Positions 28,373 through 45,217 of a DNA stretch of 64,000 bases are shown here, one piece after another; positions within the stretch are counted from its first letter, which is position 1; each line of letters opens with the position of its first letter. The position numbers and the translations under genes are program-made. The notes under the pieces are model-generated. The model had not been told where the DNA came from, made no database searches, and worked only from the letters and a program-made list of their open reading frames with translations. Location: NCBI RefSeq assembly GCF_002105155.1, contig NW_019029022.1, positions 248,001 to 312,000 of the forward strand, written 5' to 3'. This stretch comes from Lobosporangium transversale. Its lineage: Eukaryota; Mortierellomycota; Mortierellomycetes; Mortierellales; Mortierellaceae.

Positions 28373-29773
28373 TTGCAAAATCACCACAGAGCATCGATTT
28401 AAATGAAACACATACTCCTGTGTGGTCCTTTTTCAGACCTTTCCTCCCACTTGTCATTTCACCGTCGTGTCGTTTGTCAGAAGCTCCATAATATCCCATA
28501 TAGTCATGGTCTGTGAAAAGTGACATGGAAAACGTATGTAGTGTTGAGGTAGGAGGAAGTGTAATAAAATATGGGTCATCGGCTGAACATTTCCGTGATC
28601 CTGTCATAAACAAGAGAAGAGTCAACGATGTTAAAAAAATATACTTCAAAGCATAGACGCATTCGTAGCAATAGCCCTTCAATTGGTGCGAAAACCAATT
28701 CACATACTATGCTGTAGATTGTTCTGTGATTGTTGGTGTTGGTGCTGTGAGCCAGAAGAGCTATGATGATGCGTCCTCTTTCTGAAAAAATTACGCAGGG
28801 GGTTCTTTTTTGGCTCCTTGGCAGGAATTAGGGGCTCCTGCTCCTGTCCTGAGCGTTTCCCATTTATATCGCCCAAATCTGATGATTTTGTCCTTCGATG
28901 CGGAGCCTCCGTCACATTCTTGCTTGAATCTGTTCGATGATGGGATCGAATGTGAGAAGGTGGAGTCGTCGGAAATCCACCAGCAAACGGGTGTTGAAGC
29001 TGATACTGCTGTTGCTGTTGCAGTTGTTGTTCTGATAAACGATCTGGCGAGGAAGATCTCGAATAGGATTCAGTAGATCGCCGTCTTATATCATCCATAT
29101 CAAATAAATGACCCTGACTCTGACCGGCTATATTGTGGTGGGATGATTGTTGTTGTGTATAGTTCATGCCATTGTAGGATCCCCCGTTGCTCAGGTTAGT
29201 GCTAGTGGACTGAAGTGATCCCATTGATCCAGATAGGACGACTGGTCTGTGGATCCCATTAGTACTGCTGTTGTGGCTATGGCCAGAAAAGGATGCCTTT
29301 CGCATGTGGCTATTAGTGAAGAAGGGATCGTATTGTTCTGGTGAGGGTGGCCTGGACGGCGTACGGAAGAAGGATAACAGACCGTTCGATTCGTTGCCAT
29401 CCTTGGTGTTCTTGCGTCGTGATGCACTTGGGATGATGGGCGTCTGGGCCAGAGCCTCCAAATGGGTCCTGCCATTGTGAGCTCGTAGCCTGTCGCGGTC
29501 GTCTGTGTGCGGAATGTAGGGCGAACGTGCATTGTAGTTGTTATTGCTGCTTGTAATGTTGATGCTGCTACTGCTGCCACTCATGCTACCATATTCACTG
29601 TTCATTCGGCCGTTTTGTGAAAGTGAGAAGTATCCGGAACCAGCAGAGGGTCTCCTTTCTCCATTAGCAGAGCCACTGGTTGAATCGGTATAGGCCGGGT
29701 CTGTGGGTCTGGACGACGTAGAGCCAGTCGAGCCTTTGCGACCATCGCTTAGGCTGGGCTGGGGAGGGGCCAT
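23072..29773 (-). CDS. CYR1: Ras-associated adenylyl cyclase (RA, LRR, PP2C-like, class III cyclase)
   Basis: Makes cAMP from ATP for PKA signalling and is membrane-associated and Ras-regulated in fungi. Exons 29773-28708, 28600-28416, 28241-28214, 28051-27710, 27559-27399, 27292-25626, 25505-24395, 24284-23541 and 23446-23072 give 1892 residues. Order: Ser/Gln-rich N-terminus (1-410); Ras-association domain (about 440-590; STIRIFRPDTTYTTVNCVL); leucine-rich repeats (about 610-1150); PP2C-like domain (about 1215-1490); cyclase domain (about 1525-1750); C-terminal helical region. Cyclase motifs VFTDIKNST, GYEVKNEGDALM and MDYYGPMVNRASRI keep metal-binding Asp, substrate Lys/Asp and the Asn/Arg pair, so activity is expected. 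The PP2C part has ASNAFWNV where active enzymes have an acidic DGLWD-type motif. Exon 3 is 28 bases. The exon 7 donor is uncertain (GTAAGT at 24394, or one 54 bases further). Met 29773 was chosen because the frame upstream reads as a leader. Confidence 0.93.
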
Positions 29774-30551
29774 GATGTGTTGACAAAGGAGATGGGTTGA
29801 ACTGAGAGCAGAGTATGATGCAGAGCGGACCAACACAACACTAGCCAGCAATAAGGAAAAAAAAAAAGGAAGCGTCAGGCCACCGGAAGGAAAAAGAATA
29901 AAATAAAAACTATAGGTTAAAAGATGCAATGGGATGGGTTCGGTAAGAGTCGAACGAGTGCAAATAAATGAAAATGGAGAGCGATGAAGATAAAGAATGT
30001 GTGTGTGGGAGAGAGAAAGAGTTAATAAAAAAAAAGGATAAGGGATATAGAGAGGGAGAGGACAAGGGCGCAGCGAATGAGATACAGAAATATGAGACTT
30101 TTGGGAAGTGAAGAGAGCGCGAGAGCTGGTTTGAAGAGCAAGAGAAAGAGAGAGCTGGGAAAGAGAGGGAAAGAGAATGACAAATAGATTTGAATCGATT
30201 TGAATGACAAATGTGAAGAATGGTCTATGGATGATGGTTCGTTTGTACACTCTCTTGCTAGAATAAAATATGTTTGACCATGCTTAAACTCAGGTTTTAT
30301 TTATTATTTTTTGAAAGAAGCGCTGGTTTAGGACTTAGCGCTATTTCTCTTACAATGACAAGACAAGGGCAAGGGCCAAAGAGTTATCAAAGATGAAGGA
30401 AGCGGAGCACATGCAATCAAGTAATCAAGCACAAAGAGTACAGCAGAGTAGTGTGAGCCACTGATTGATGCATCGACCATGCATGATCAAGATTGACAGG
30501 ACAAACAAAACATTTGAATCAATGGCGCCAAATCATTGGTCAATTCCAGTT
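29774..30551. other. CYR1 promoter/leader and TAPT1-like 3' flank
   Basis: On the minus strand this is strongly pyrimidine-rich (purine-rich GAGAGA tracts on plus, 29995-30185), typical of the leaders here. A long minus frame runs through it in phase with CYR1, but it reads as Ser/Leu/Phe repeats, so I treat it as 5' UTR. Confidence 0.55.
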
Positions 30552-32519
30552 CTATGGAATCCGCGACTTGAAAAGTGTATATCGGTCAATAGTATCAAGT
30601 CCAGGAACCACCCGTTTGTCGCCCCCTAATACATACGCGTCTCCATTTGCATGGCTTGCTCCTCTTCCATCCAGCAGATTAGATACCGCTGCATTTGCTG
30701 CTTTCTCTTCTAGCGCTGCGTTCGATTCACGGATCATCCGATCTGTCTGCCTCTCTGATTCCTCACGCGCCTCCATCGTCAGATATCGATGATGTGCAAA
30801 TCCAAGTAAATTGATTCCAATCAGCATCTTGAGCGCCACCAAACATGCATACGTCGCCAAACATACCAGTGTTACAAACGTGTAGTCCATCACTTTGCGG
30901 CCCAATTCTTGTGATATACCTACACGATGCGCCCACCCCACTATCATATGGACCAGTACATATGTACTTTGGCTCAGGGTTGCACCTGCGAACCTACAAA
31001 ATGAGGCGAAAGCCTCAACAATACCAGAAGATGCCACTGCAAATCCTGACGAAAAATCTATTGGAGGCATTGTCCAATGGAGGGTCATTTTTTCAAATGA
31101 CACTGCACTTGCTGTAACAGTCTCGGCCATAATGGCAGAAGCTGTATTCATGTCCCCTGAATGGTTCGAAAAGGCCATTTGTAGTGTCTGAGTGGTCACA
31201 CAAATGACCAGACACGCCAATGGTAACGATGCAAGTCCAATACGACGGGACACCATAGGAGATTGGTCAACAAACATCTGTTGTTGCTGTAGGCCATTAT
31301 AGTCCCAAATAAATATTTGTTAGTTTGTAACCAGTCTGTCAGTTATCCATTTAGTAAAAATATAAATAATGATAGTAATATAAAGGCATACGTTTTTGCG
31401 TCCCGCAAGGCGTGCAGGGCTGCCTACGACCAGATCTCTGCTTAGAATATCCACAAATCGACCATAGACACTAGGACGAATCTGATTGAATTTTGTGATG
31501 AAGGCATGCTTCAGCCAGTCGACTAGGGTCTCGCATCCCAAGACAAGGAAGCATGGAGTCAACAGACGTGCCATGGCTGTCATAGACGAAAAGAGTGGGA
31601 CAAAAGACTGAGGATACACTGAGAATGGAGAAGGAGGCGAGGCAGATAGTTCCACCAGGTTCCGGATAGTGATAATGGCTACAAAGACTGATAACTGAAA
31701 CCTTTCCACAATGTCTAAAAAACGGAAAAAAAGCTTAGCTTCTTACAAAAAAAAAAAAAAAAAAAGACCACAGGCTGCATCCTTACCGCTACAACTCAGT
31801 TGAAAAAGGTTCTCTTTTTCAAACTTTTTAAAGACACTGCCCTTGATTTCTACAAATTGATTACTAATCAGCAATGTCAGAAGTGCGTTTGAATACGAGT
31901 TGACAGCCACATTAAGCGTGACCATTTGGTAAAACAAGACCATCGTATGTGCCACTATTGAAAGCGGAAGGAAAAAGAAGAATTTAGTGTGCTAAAATCT
32001 TACCAAAGTGCTGTTTAACAAAAGCAAAAAACAAAAACGATAACGGATTTTGATCGGCTTACAGATGTAAAAAATCGCCAAAATAACAAAAGTTATCGGT
32101 CTTGCGTGCCTAGAGGCCGTGAGACTTGCTTTAGGAGGATGGTTGCCTAACGTTGCCTTAGAAAACAACGAATCCAAGATATCTTGACCAAACGAGCAAC
32201 AGAGCCGATCAAAGATCTATAAATTAATAAATATAAAGGAGATTAAGATAGTAATAATGTTAATAATAATAGAAAAAGGCCAATGACTTAGCGAACATCC
32301 CAATGAAAAGAAGTTAATATTAAGTTACCTCTAAACAGTTAAAGATAGCGTACAACTTCATAGCATTCTGGCCGCGAATAAAATGATATGTCCTTGAAGC
32401 GTCGACAGACTGAAGGATTGTGCATGCTACAACGACCAATGTCACCTTGATCAAATCGCACTTTTGTGACGATTTTAAACGGCTGAAAAAGTTTTCAGGA
32501 ACAAAAATCAATTGGTGTG

Positions 32520-32558
<39 letters not shown>

Positions 32559-33844
32559 CATTGCGAAAAGTAACTCAGACGTAGCTTACGTTCTTTCCAT
32601 GTTTTTTGAAAACCATGTTCTAGAGAAAATGTACCGGAAAAGCGCTGCTGTCGCAAGTAAGAACCTTGCTGGTAAAATCGTAAATGTATAAAGGAAAGAG
32701 TCCAAGCACACAAAATAACCAAATGTCAGCATCTAAAACATTTAGATACGTTACATGTGTGAGCAAGTCCATCTGTAGATTGTAAACTTTATAGTAAGCA
32801 AGTGTAATATTCCCATTCTCTCCATATATACCTTTTCGAATGCAATGGGAACACTGAGAAAGTTAGCCACTCGTTCTCGTTTCAATTCTTGTGTGGTTTC
32901 GAAATCCGCTGCGGTTAGCTCCTCCTTGAGATAGTCCCAAAGGGTAACTGTTGGGTGATTGGACGGCGATATTGACCCCAATAGATCCTTCAGCTTGATA
33001 TCATCTAACAATACTTATTTAGCGCATTGCGTAAGTATACCAAACCAGCAAAACGACATTTGACTTAAATTATATATATCTGCCATATACCTTGTGAGCT
33101 CTCCGGTCCATTGATCGTAGCCTCCGGTACCTTAAGTATCTGGGTTAGCTCATGTTCAAATACTTTAGTTGGACCAGTTGCCTTGGAAAGACTGGAACAT
33201 CCAGATTTGGACTTGATGTTATCTTTGTTACTCTCCATTGGATTTTGCGGACCATGTTCTTCCTGTTGTAATTTGATAAGTTGGATGTCCAAATTTTGAA
33301 GGAATTCACTTTGTCTAGGAGTGGCTGTTCCTTTGGCTACTTGAGAGATATCACTTTGTGGCAGCTCAGGTTTCTCATACAGGTTGTATTCTTCTTGAAA
33401 TTGATGAGCTTTTTGTTGTAGCGTTCTGTGCTGAGCAGGTTCACTCGTTTTATTGACCTGTCCAGCTTCAATCTGAAAGTTGTCTCGGCCCCGAGTCAAA
33501 GATAAGGATGAGTCCGCTATTGAAGCTTTACTATATGAGTATGGTGCTGCGTTGCGATGGCTGTAGTTGATATTATGGCTATTGGTGATAGACTGAGCAG
33601 AGGTGTATTCTTTTCTCTCGGTTAGAGCAGATGAGCGGGTGTCGACGCTGGAATGTTGTGGTGATGACGGTGTACTCTTGAACCCTGCTTTCCATGAATT
33701 CCTAGATTTCTTCTTGCCATGCTTTTTAGCAGGCCCATTGACATTGGATTGCTGTTGCTGTTGCTGTACGATTGGTGAGAAGGCTGGCATAGACATGATA
33801 CATTCTTTGTGCACAGAGAAACACTCAACACTCGCTTTTATCAT
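30552..33844 (-). CDS. TAPT1: TAPT1/EMP65-family multi-pass membrane protein
   Basis: Members are ER membrane proteins; the yeast member Emp65 is reported to work with the SUN-like protein Slp1 in protein quality control, and animal TAPT1 is linked to cilia. Exons 33844-33091, 33004-32832, 32732-32590, 32482-32329, 32216-32063, 31954-31787, 31714-31392 and 31286-30552 give 867 residues. Residues 1-250 are Gln/Ser-rich and disordered. The domain begins at LKRERVANFLSVPIAFEK (about 295) and runs through FGYFVCLDSFLYTFTILPAR, DASRTYHFIRGQNAMKLYAI, TLNVAVNSYSNALLTLLISN, QFVEIKGSVFKKFEKENLFQ and KHAFITKFNQIRPSVYGRF. It ends with an IDRYTL motif shared with animal TAPT1. The start could also be a later Met near 33796. 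It is divergent from PAN2. Confidence 0.92.
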
Positions 33845-34018
33845 AAGTAATTAGCCCAATATAGCTTTGCACGTGATTTATGTTTGATTCGCGTTGTCAG
33901 ATAGCACAATGCATCTATGCATCTTTTTCTGCATGTTTGCTTCATCCTTTACACCAGGTCAAATCACTCTTGATATTTATACTAAAAAAAAAAAAAAAAA
34001 AAGTGCGGTAATAATAAT
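33845..34018. promoter_or_regulatory. Bidirectional promoter of TAPT1-like gene and PAN2
   Basis: Only 174 bases separate the two divergent start codons, so both genes must share or overlap their control sequences. An A run (about 33985-34001) lies just upstream of the PAN2 ATG. No specific factor site is claimed. Confidence 0.6.
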
Positions 34019-37000
34019 ATGGCCGATATTCCATTCCGGCCGCTCAACGTCATTCCTGGAATTGATCCAGCTACACCAGTAACTTGTGTGAAATTTGATC
34101 CTCACCATGAACTTGTCTGGACTGCAAATGAAAATGTAAAGTTATTGGGCTTATCAATGTTCAAAGTAGTGTCCCACTGGTTGTGTAATTGCGCGGATTC
34201 CAAGGTGTCCTAGTCCATTCATTTTTCTGACATTTGACATGCCTTCTAACACAATTATGAACAGGGATATGTTTCGTCATATTATGGATCTGGGCTACAG
34301 CGTTACTCCAGTTATAAGGCACACAAAGGGTCTGTTAGACAGATAATGATTTTAGATCGCGGTATCGTCTCAATTGCCAAGGATAGCATACATTTGTCAA
34401 ACAGACGTGGATTGGCCAGCTGGAACTTGACGCAAGTTTATTTCAATTTTTTTTATTTTCTTATTCTGTTTTGTCAACGAGTTGATTATGCTGCATGCTT
34501 TGGATCTCTAATTATTGGCGACATTTTTTCTTTTTTTTTTCTTTTTTTTTATCCGCATGTCCATTACAGCCGCTAATGATATCATACTTTCATTCTGGTG
34601 TAACTAATTACGAGTAGTGATGACGGGGCACGGGATTTGCATTCGATGGCTCTCATGGGTAATGCAGAAATTGTTGTAGCTGGTCAACAGGACAAAATTC
34701 TTACGATCAATATGATCCGAGGCACGATTACCAAGACGGTAAATTAAGTTTATGTTGAATCATTATACTATGGGACACTCATTTTACGTGATTGTCTTGA
34801 TACAAATCATATTCACAAAAGAAGCGTTGCTCGTCCTCTGCTAGGTCGATACAGAGTCTGAGATTGTTGTCATGAAGAAATCTAGGTTGCTAGTTTGCGG
34901 ATCGACTCGTGGCGATTTGATCTTACACGACCCGCGTACACTTGCAGTAGAACACCGAATACAGGCGCATACAGGAACAATCTCTGATCTAGATGTGTCT
35001 GGAAATCTTATTGTAACATGCGGATTCTCAGAGCGTCAAGGCACTTTAATTATTGACCCTTTAGTCAAGGTCTACGATATGAGAACAATGCGCTCGCTGG
35101 CTCCAATCCCTTTTCCAAATGGTCCTTCATTCCTCAAAATGCACCCGAAGCTTTCCACAACTGTATGCATTGCCTCACAAACAGGGCAGTTTCAAATGTG
35201 CGACGTCGGCAATTTTACAACTGGAATTCAATTCTACCAGGTTAGATTTGCTATATTGCTGTATAGGTAAATATTATGTATTAATTTGGGCGCTGATAGA
35301 TCTTCATCTGATTTTTTCAACCTAGATCAACACTGCGAGCTATGTCAACTGCTTCGATATATCATATAGTGGTGAACTTGTGGCACTTGGCGACGCTAGC
35401 AATGTTGTACACATTTGGGGCGATAAACAGGAGCCAAAAATGAATCATTTTTCTAGTCCTATTGATGCACCCACAATGCCTATGCCTCCGACAATTGCAG
35501 TGGGGGACAGCGACCCACTTTCTTCCATCGGGATGCCTTATTATCAGGAACAGTTACTGTCTGCATGGCCACCAAAGACAATATACCCTGTTGGAAGGAA
35601 ACCTCAGCCAATACCGTCATCGATTCTGGACAACATGAAGATGATTGACTTTGTGGGCTATGCACCCAACCCTGGACTCAGGCTTAGGAACCAAGCACCA
35701 TCACTTCCCAAAGTTAAACTTCGTGATACACCAAAGTTCCGAAGCGAACAACAGAAGGAGCTCTATTTCGGTAAAAGAAAAGGCTCGACAGCTGCTATGT
35801 TCGATCACGACAATGAGGAGGATGTTGACCTGGCAACCGGTATTGTCCCAAAATATTACAAACGCGTTGAGATCAAATACAGCAAATTTGGTGTTGAAGA
35901 CTTCGACTTTGGGTAAGTAAAATAGACATCTAAAATCTTTGTTCATGGCTATTATATCTAAAATCTCCTATGGGTCTAACAGTTTTTTCTATACTGATGG
36001 CTATACAATCAGTTTCTACAATAAGACCAAATTTGGCGGCTTGGAAACACATATTGCCAATTCATACTGCAATGCACTTTTACAAGTTTTGTTTTTCACG
36101 CCTTTACTGAGGACACTCGCCAAGGCCCATATTGGTCAGAGCTGTCCAAGGGAAAACTGCTTGACCTGCGAGTTAGGTTTCTTGTTCCGTATGCTTGAAG
36201 ACTCTAATGGTCAGAATTGTCAAGCAAGGAATTTCTTACGTGCATTTAGCACCATCCCGCAAGGTTAGAACAACTCAACCGCTTGAGTTTCTACCTCTTC
36301 ATATGACTGACCATGTCTCTCTTGCTCTTTATGCTCTGACCATCATCTCACCGCTTCCACATCTCTACTTGCCTCCTCCCTCTAAGCTTCGGCACTTGGC
36401 CTCTTTGAACCAGACGAGCCTGATACCAAGACCATGTACTCGTCTTTAATTCAAAACTTCAATCGCTTTGTATTGGAGCAGCTACATCAAGAATGTAGTT
36501 TAGACAGAGTTTCAGCCTCTGCAACGCTTAATCCTCTCCCCGTGTCAGCTCTATCACCAATTCAACAGATCTTCAGCATAAAGACATCAAGCACTAGTAT
36601 TTGTGGTCATTGCGGGCTCGAGGAGGAAAGGGTTACCTATCCTTTCGTGCTTGATTTGTTGTGGCCTAAACCAGTAGGTGTAAAGGCTTCTAATAAAGTT
36701 GGCTGCTGACAGGTTTTTAGAAATCGAGATAATACAAAACACTAACTTGATCGGCGCTACATCCATATGAGATAGGCAACTGCTTCGAATGCTCATCAGT
36801 CATCCAAGATACATCATCAAAAGACCAAAGAGATCCAACAGCCCATGTTATTTTCAGAAATCTTGAAGGCTTCCATCTGCCGCGAATCTCACAATCGAGT
36901 TTGGTGTTCTCAGTGCCAGCAATATCAGCCTACTACGAATAAGAAGACACTCCAGGATCTTCCATTGGTGCTCAGCATTAACACAGCTCTCAATCCTAAA

Positions 37001-37669
37001 GAACCTAACCCAGTTTCATGCGGTGTTTTCCTGGACGAAAATGGAAAGGGTTCACAATGGCTCCCTTTACGGTATGTAGAAGAACCTCTGTCGCCTATTC
37101 ATTGCAGTTAATATACTCTTCTTAGTGAAGCTTAATTATGAAGGCTAACTGCGCTTTGAGTTTTCTTTATAGGTTTACGGTGGGTGTGGATGATAGAGGC
37201 GTCCACGTATTTGAGAATACAACTGCGGATAGCTCAGAATTTTCTTTGTGTGCCGAATATGAATTGACTGTAAGTGGGTTTGATAATCTTGTAAATTAAA
37301 GATATTGTTTAACGAAATTACCTTAATGAATAATCGGATTTTTTTATTTTATTTTTATTTTTATTTTTATTTTATTTTTATTTTTACACTGTATTAGGCG
37401 GTAGTGAGTCAAGTTCAGCTTGCTAATGAAGTAGCGCATCTTGTATCGCACATCAAAGGTAAAAGTCATGCCTTTTCTTTTTTTTATTTTTATTTTTTTA
37501 TAATCGCTAAATTGTGAGAATATTCACATCGTTGAACATAGTGAACTCTGACAATGATCCCGAGCTCATGGAGCGATCGTCATGGTACATTTTTAATGAC
37601 TTCTTGGTCAAGAATGTTCAAGACGGTGAAGTATCGCAGTTCCCTAGTGCTTGGAAGGTAAAGGGTTTT

Positions 37670-37702
<33 letters not shown>

Positions 37703-38763
37703 CCTGTTAATACATTTAAACTCAACCCTCACTGCTTTCTGCACAGGCACCATCGATTTTTTATTACAATAAAGTCAGCGGTGGGGATCCACCTATTATT
37801 TCAGAGCCAGCCTCAGAGCTTGACACCAGCATTCTCCATGTTGATCTCTCTATCTCCAAGTAAGTTACGGGAAAAAAATGATCTGGAAAGTTTAGATATA
37901 TAAGACCCTAAATAATAATATTGTCTTCACTACAGATACCGTGATCCAAACTATGTCTTCTATCAGCTGCTGAGGCCTGAAGAGATCAAGCCTGGGCAAC
38001 CGATGCTAATTGCAATCGACACTGAGTTCGTTGCGCTAAGTCGAGTAAGTGGGATATATTCTTATTATTTATTTATTTCTTTAATACACAAAAATATTAA
38101 TTGCTTTTTTCATATGTTTCTGTAGGAAGAAACTGAGATTAGGAGTGATGGTACAAAATCTCTTCTTCGACCACCAAGAATGAGTCTTGCGCGAGTGTCT
38201 GTTCTTCGGGGAGACGAAGGGCCGCTTGAATACATGCCCTTCATAGATGATTATATTGCGACTTCAGAACCTGTAGTCGATTACCTTACCGAATTTTCTG
38301 GCATACAACGTAAAAAAACTCTCTTATGATTGAAGCTTAGAGTGTTGGTTTGAAGCGCCAATGCTTACTTATCATACATACACCTCTGTTCTGTCTATTT
38401 ACATGTACTGTGCAGCTGGTGACCTAGATCCTAATGTGTCAAAGCACACACTTGTGCCATTGAAAGTCGCATACAAGCGACTTCGTGTTTTGGTCGATAT
38501 GGGCTGCATATTTGTTGGACACGGCTTGAGACAAGACTTTCGTATAATCAGTATGTTATCTTATAACAAGAAATACCACCTTAAACAAGCAAGAAAATTA
38601 CTAATATTCATTCAACATTCTCGAACTTTTAATAGACATCCTTGTACCTCCAGAACAAGTCAAGGATACAGTAGATATTTTTCATATCAAGAACAGACAG
38701 AGGTATAGCAAGATGAGCTTTAATTGCTTCCTGCAGGGTTTAACTGAATGAAGATACTGAATC

Positions 38764-38795
<32 letters not shown>

Positions 38796-39690
38796 TAGAA
38801 AAATTTCATTACGTTTCTTGGTGTGGTATCTTCTTCATCAAGATATTCAGTCTGAAACACACAACTCCATTGAGGATGCCCGTACAGCCCTAGCGCTTTA
38901 TAAAAAACATTTAGAGCTAAAGGAAAGCGGTCTCTTTCAAGAAGTTTTGGAGGATATCTATAATGAAGGTCGTAAAACAAATTGGAAGCCCATTCCAGGA
39001 CAATTTCCAGCCCCCTGGCCTCGAAGCTCGACTCCAACATCTTCCTCTTATGCCACATTCCAGAATAATCCTTCACGGCCTGGAACACCAGCCACGCCAT
39101 CCCCACTTGGAGCAGGCCTTTCAGGGACATCAGGGGCACCAGCAGGGATAGTGATGAATCACCCAGCCTCTGTTAACAATAATACAATATCCACCCCTCC
39201 TCCGGGTTTGGCAGTGCAAGGTGTGTCTACTCGAATGTCTTTTCAGCCCCCCCATGGCCCAAGCTCAATTCAGCATCAATTTCAGCATCAATTTCAACAA
39301 CAACAGCTGCAGTTACAACAGCAACAACAACAGCAGCAGCTCCAACATGTAGTAACTCAGCAGCAAATGTATGCACAGCAGCAGCAGCAGCAGCAGCAGC
39401 AACAAAAACAACATCAACTTCAGTTCCATCTTCAACAGCAGCAGCAACAGCAGCTTCAGCAACAAGTTCAGCAACAACATCAACAACAACAGCAAAATTG
39501 GATGGGACATGGTTACAACTTCATGATACCAACACAAACAATGCATCAACAGACACCGGATGCACAAATGTATCAACACCAGCACCAACAGCAACAGTAT
39601 CAACAACAACATCAATCACACCAACAACAGCAGCAACAGCAGCAACAACATCAACATTTGATGCAGCAGCATCATTATACTCCACAATAA
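34019..39690 (+). CDS. PAN2: PAN2, catalytic subunit of the PAN2-PAN3 poly(A) deadenylase
   Basis: Shortens mRNA poly(A) tails with PAN3 in the cytoplasm. Seventeen exons: 34019-34135, 34265-34431, 34618-34738, 34845-35240, 35326-35912, 36013-36263, 36387-36673, 36842-37071, 37173-37269, 37398-37458, 37542-37657, 37747-37859, 37936-38044, 38126-38309, 38416-38550, 38636-38702, 38799-39690; 1309 residues. N-terminal WD40 part ([20 protein letters not shown]), then an inactive ubiquitin-hydrolase-like domain ([20 protein letters not shown], with NSYC in place of an active Cys box). The RNase D-like exonuclease has all four acidic residues: [11 protein letters not shown] (about 873), GHGLRQDF (about 985), [11 protein letters not shown] (about 1034). 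A Gln-rich tail of about 140 residues is extra to the family. Intron 2 uses a GC donor (GCAAGT). The exon 7/8 junction is the least certain. Confidence 0.93.
37330..37386. repeat. TTTTA-type short tandem repeat in a PAN2 intron
   Basis: Imperfect repeats of a T4-5A unit fill most of the intron between PAN2 exons 9 and 10, taking the place held by pure T runs in other introns. A similar A4-5T array sits in the UPF1 intron near 55869-55914. Confidence 0.85.
39256..39690 (+). repeat. CAG/CAA-rich repeat encoding the glutamine-rich tail of PAN2
   Basis: Mixed CAG and CAA codons, interspersed with CAT, CTT and ATG, encode Q runs of up to about nine residues with His and Leu. CAA interruptions suggest selection or age, not a young pure microsatellite. 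The array runs to the stop codon. Confidence 0.9.
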
Positions 39691-39859
39691 CAGACTCTTT
39701 ACTATTTATTATTATTCTATTGGCAAATCAACTTCTTGTTCAAATAAAATAGATTTTTTTTTTTTTTTTTTTTTTTTTTACAGGGGAACTCATTTAATAA
39801 CTGGGCTTGCACAATGAACTGCATTATATTTTTTGGCATCAAGGCCCTTCAAGTCAGAC

Positions 39860-44241
<4,382 letters not shown>

Positions 44242-45217
44242 GACTGATCAGACTCAAAGGTGAGAAGATGTGTGGTTGGGAAACTGAAAAGTGAAAGTGG
44301 AGGCAATTGTTTTGATATCTAATCATGTGATAATTTATCGAACCTTTGGCACCATGGCCACATGTTTCTGTTGGCGTCTTCGCCAAAACTTCCTTGTACT
44401 TTCACTTTTTTCTTTCCTTCCTTTCCTTCCTTCCTTCCTCTACTTTCTTTACTTCCCTCTTTATATTCCTCTCTTTCTTTCTTCTCTCATGAGCATAAAT
44501 CACAATGGGTTATGTCCCGTTATTTTGCTTGGTTGAGGGGGAGTCTATCTTCGATGCATTTTCTATCGAGGTTTACTGGGATACACCAAAAACAGTCTAT
44601 GACCTAAAAGAATCCACCCATTCGAAATGCCTTAAGACCTTCGGAGGAATGGAAGCAAAGTAGCTTTCACTCTGGCGCGTTTCACTACCACTTATAGAAA
44701 AAAATCGCAGTGCGGTGATACTCGACTCCATCGAAGACAAAGAGGGGCTTCTCTCTTTTACTCAACTCAAGGGAATAAATCATCAAAGAATACAATCCAC
44801 ATCATAGTGCAACGACTGCCATCAGAGTACCGGCGTAAGTAAATCTTCTCTCTTGTTGTGATAAAAAAAAATAATAAAATAATTACTAATGACTTCTCTC
44901 AAATAGGTTAACAGTATCTCGACTCTTCTAGGCCGTTTTGCTGACTCGCAACATATTTACCTCTAATCTAGACTCTTCAGAGGCTTTTGGTACCCAGTTT
45001 ATTTATTGCATCACCTGTCCCTGCAAGTAATATGGGAATTAACGCTATGACTATATGACTATATAATCCATTCTGGAGCCTTTGAGGCTTACTTTTGAGA
45101 AGAAAACAAACATAAGAGTTTAAGGAGGAATGATCTACGCATTGTCCTACAAATTGAGTGATGGCATCAAAAAAATCTTCATTTTGTAATTTTAAGTTTT
45201 CCGCTCGGCGAATTTAT
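44242..45217. other. SMC5 promoter and GatB 3' flank
   Basis: Nearly 1 kb with no convincing gene. It has a TTCC-rich stretch near 44407-44445 and an otherwise mixed AT-rich sequence. No tRNA-like cloverleaf was recognised by eye. Confidence 0.5.

Noticed and set aside
29774..30250. Long minus-strand extension of the CYR1 frame upstream of the chosen Met
   Set aside because: It encodes Ser/Leu/Phe/Pro repeats from a pyrimidine-rich leader with no domain features.
32755..32772. An 18-base candidate micro-exon (MDLLTH) in the TAPT1-like gene, with AG before and GTAAC after
   Set aside because: Joining the flanking exons directly gives AFEK-MLTFGYFVCLD, which matches the family spacing; adding six residues would insert them into a conserved helix start. 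At most a rare alternative exon.
39313..39615. Minus-strand 100-codon Leu-rich frame
   Set aside because: Shadow of the CAG/CAA repeat encoding the PAN2 tail.
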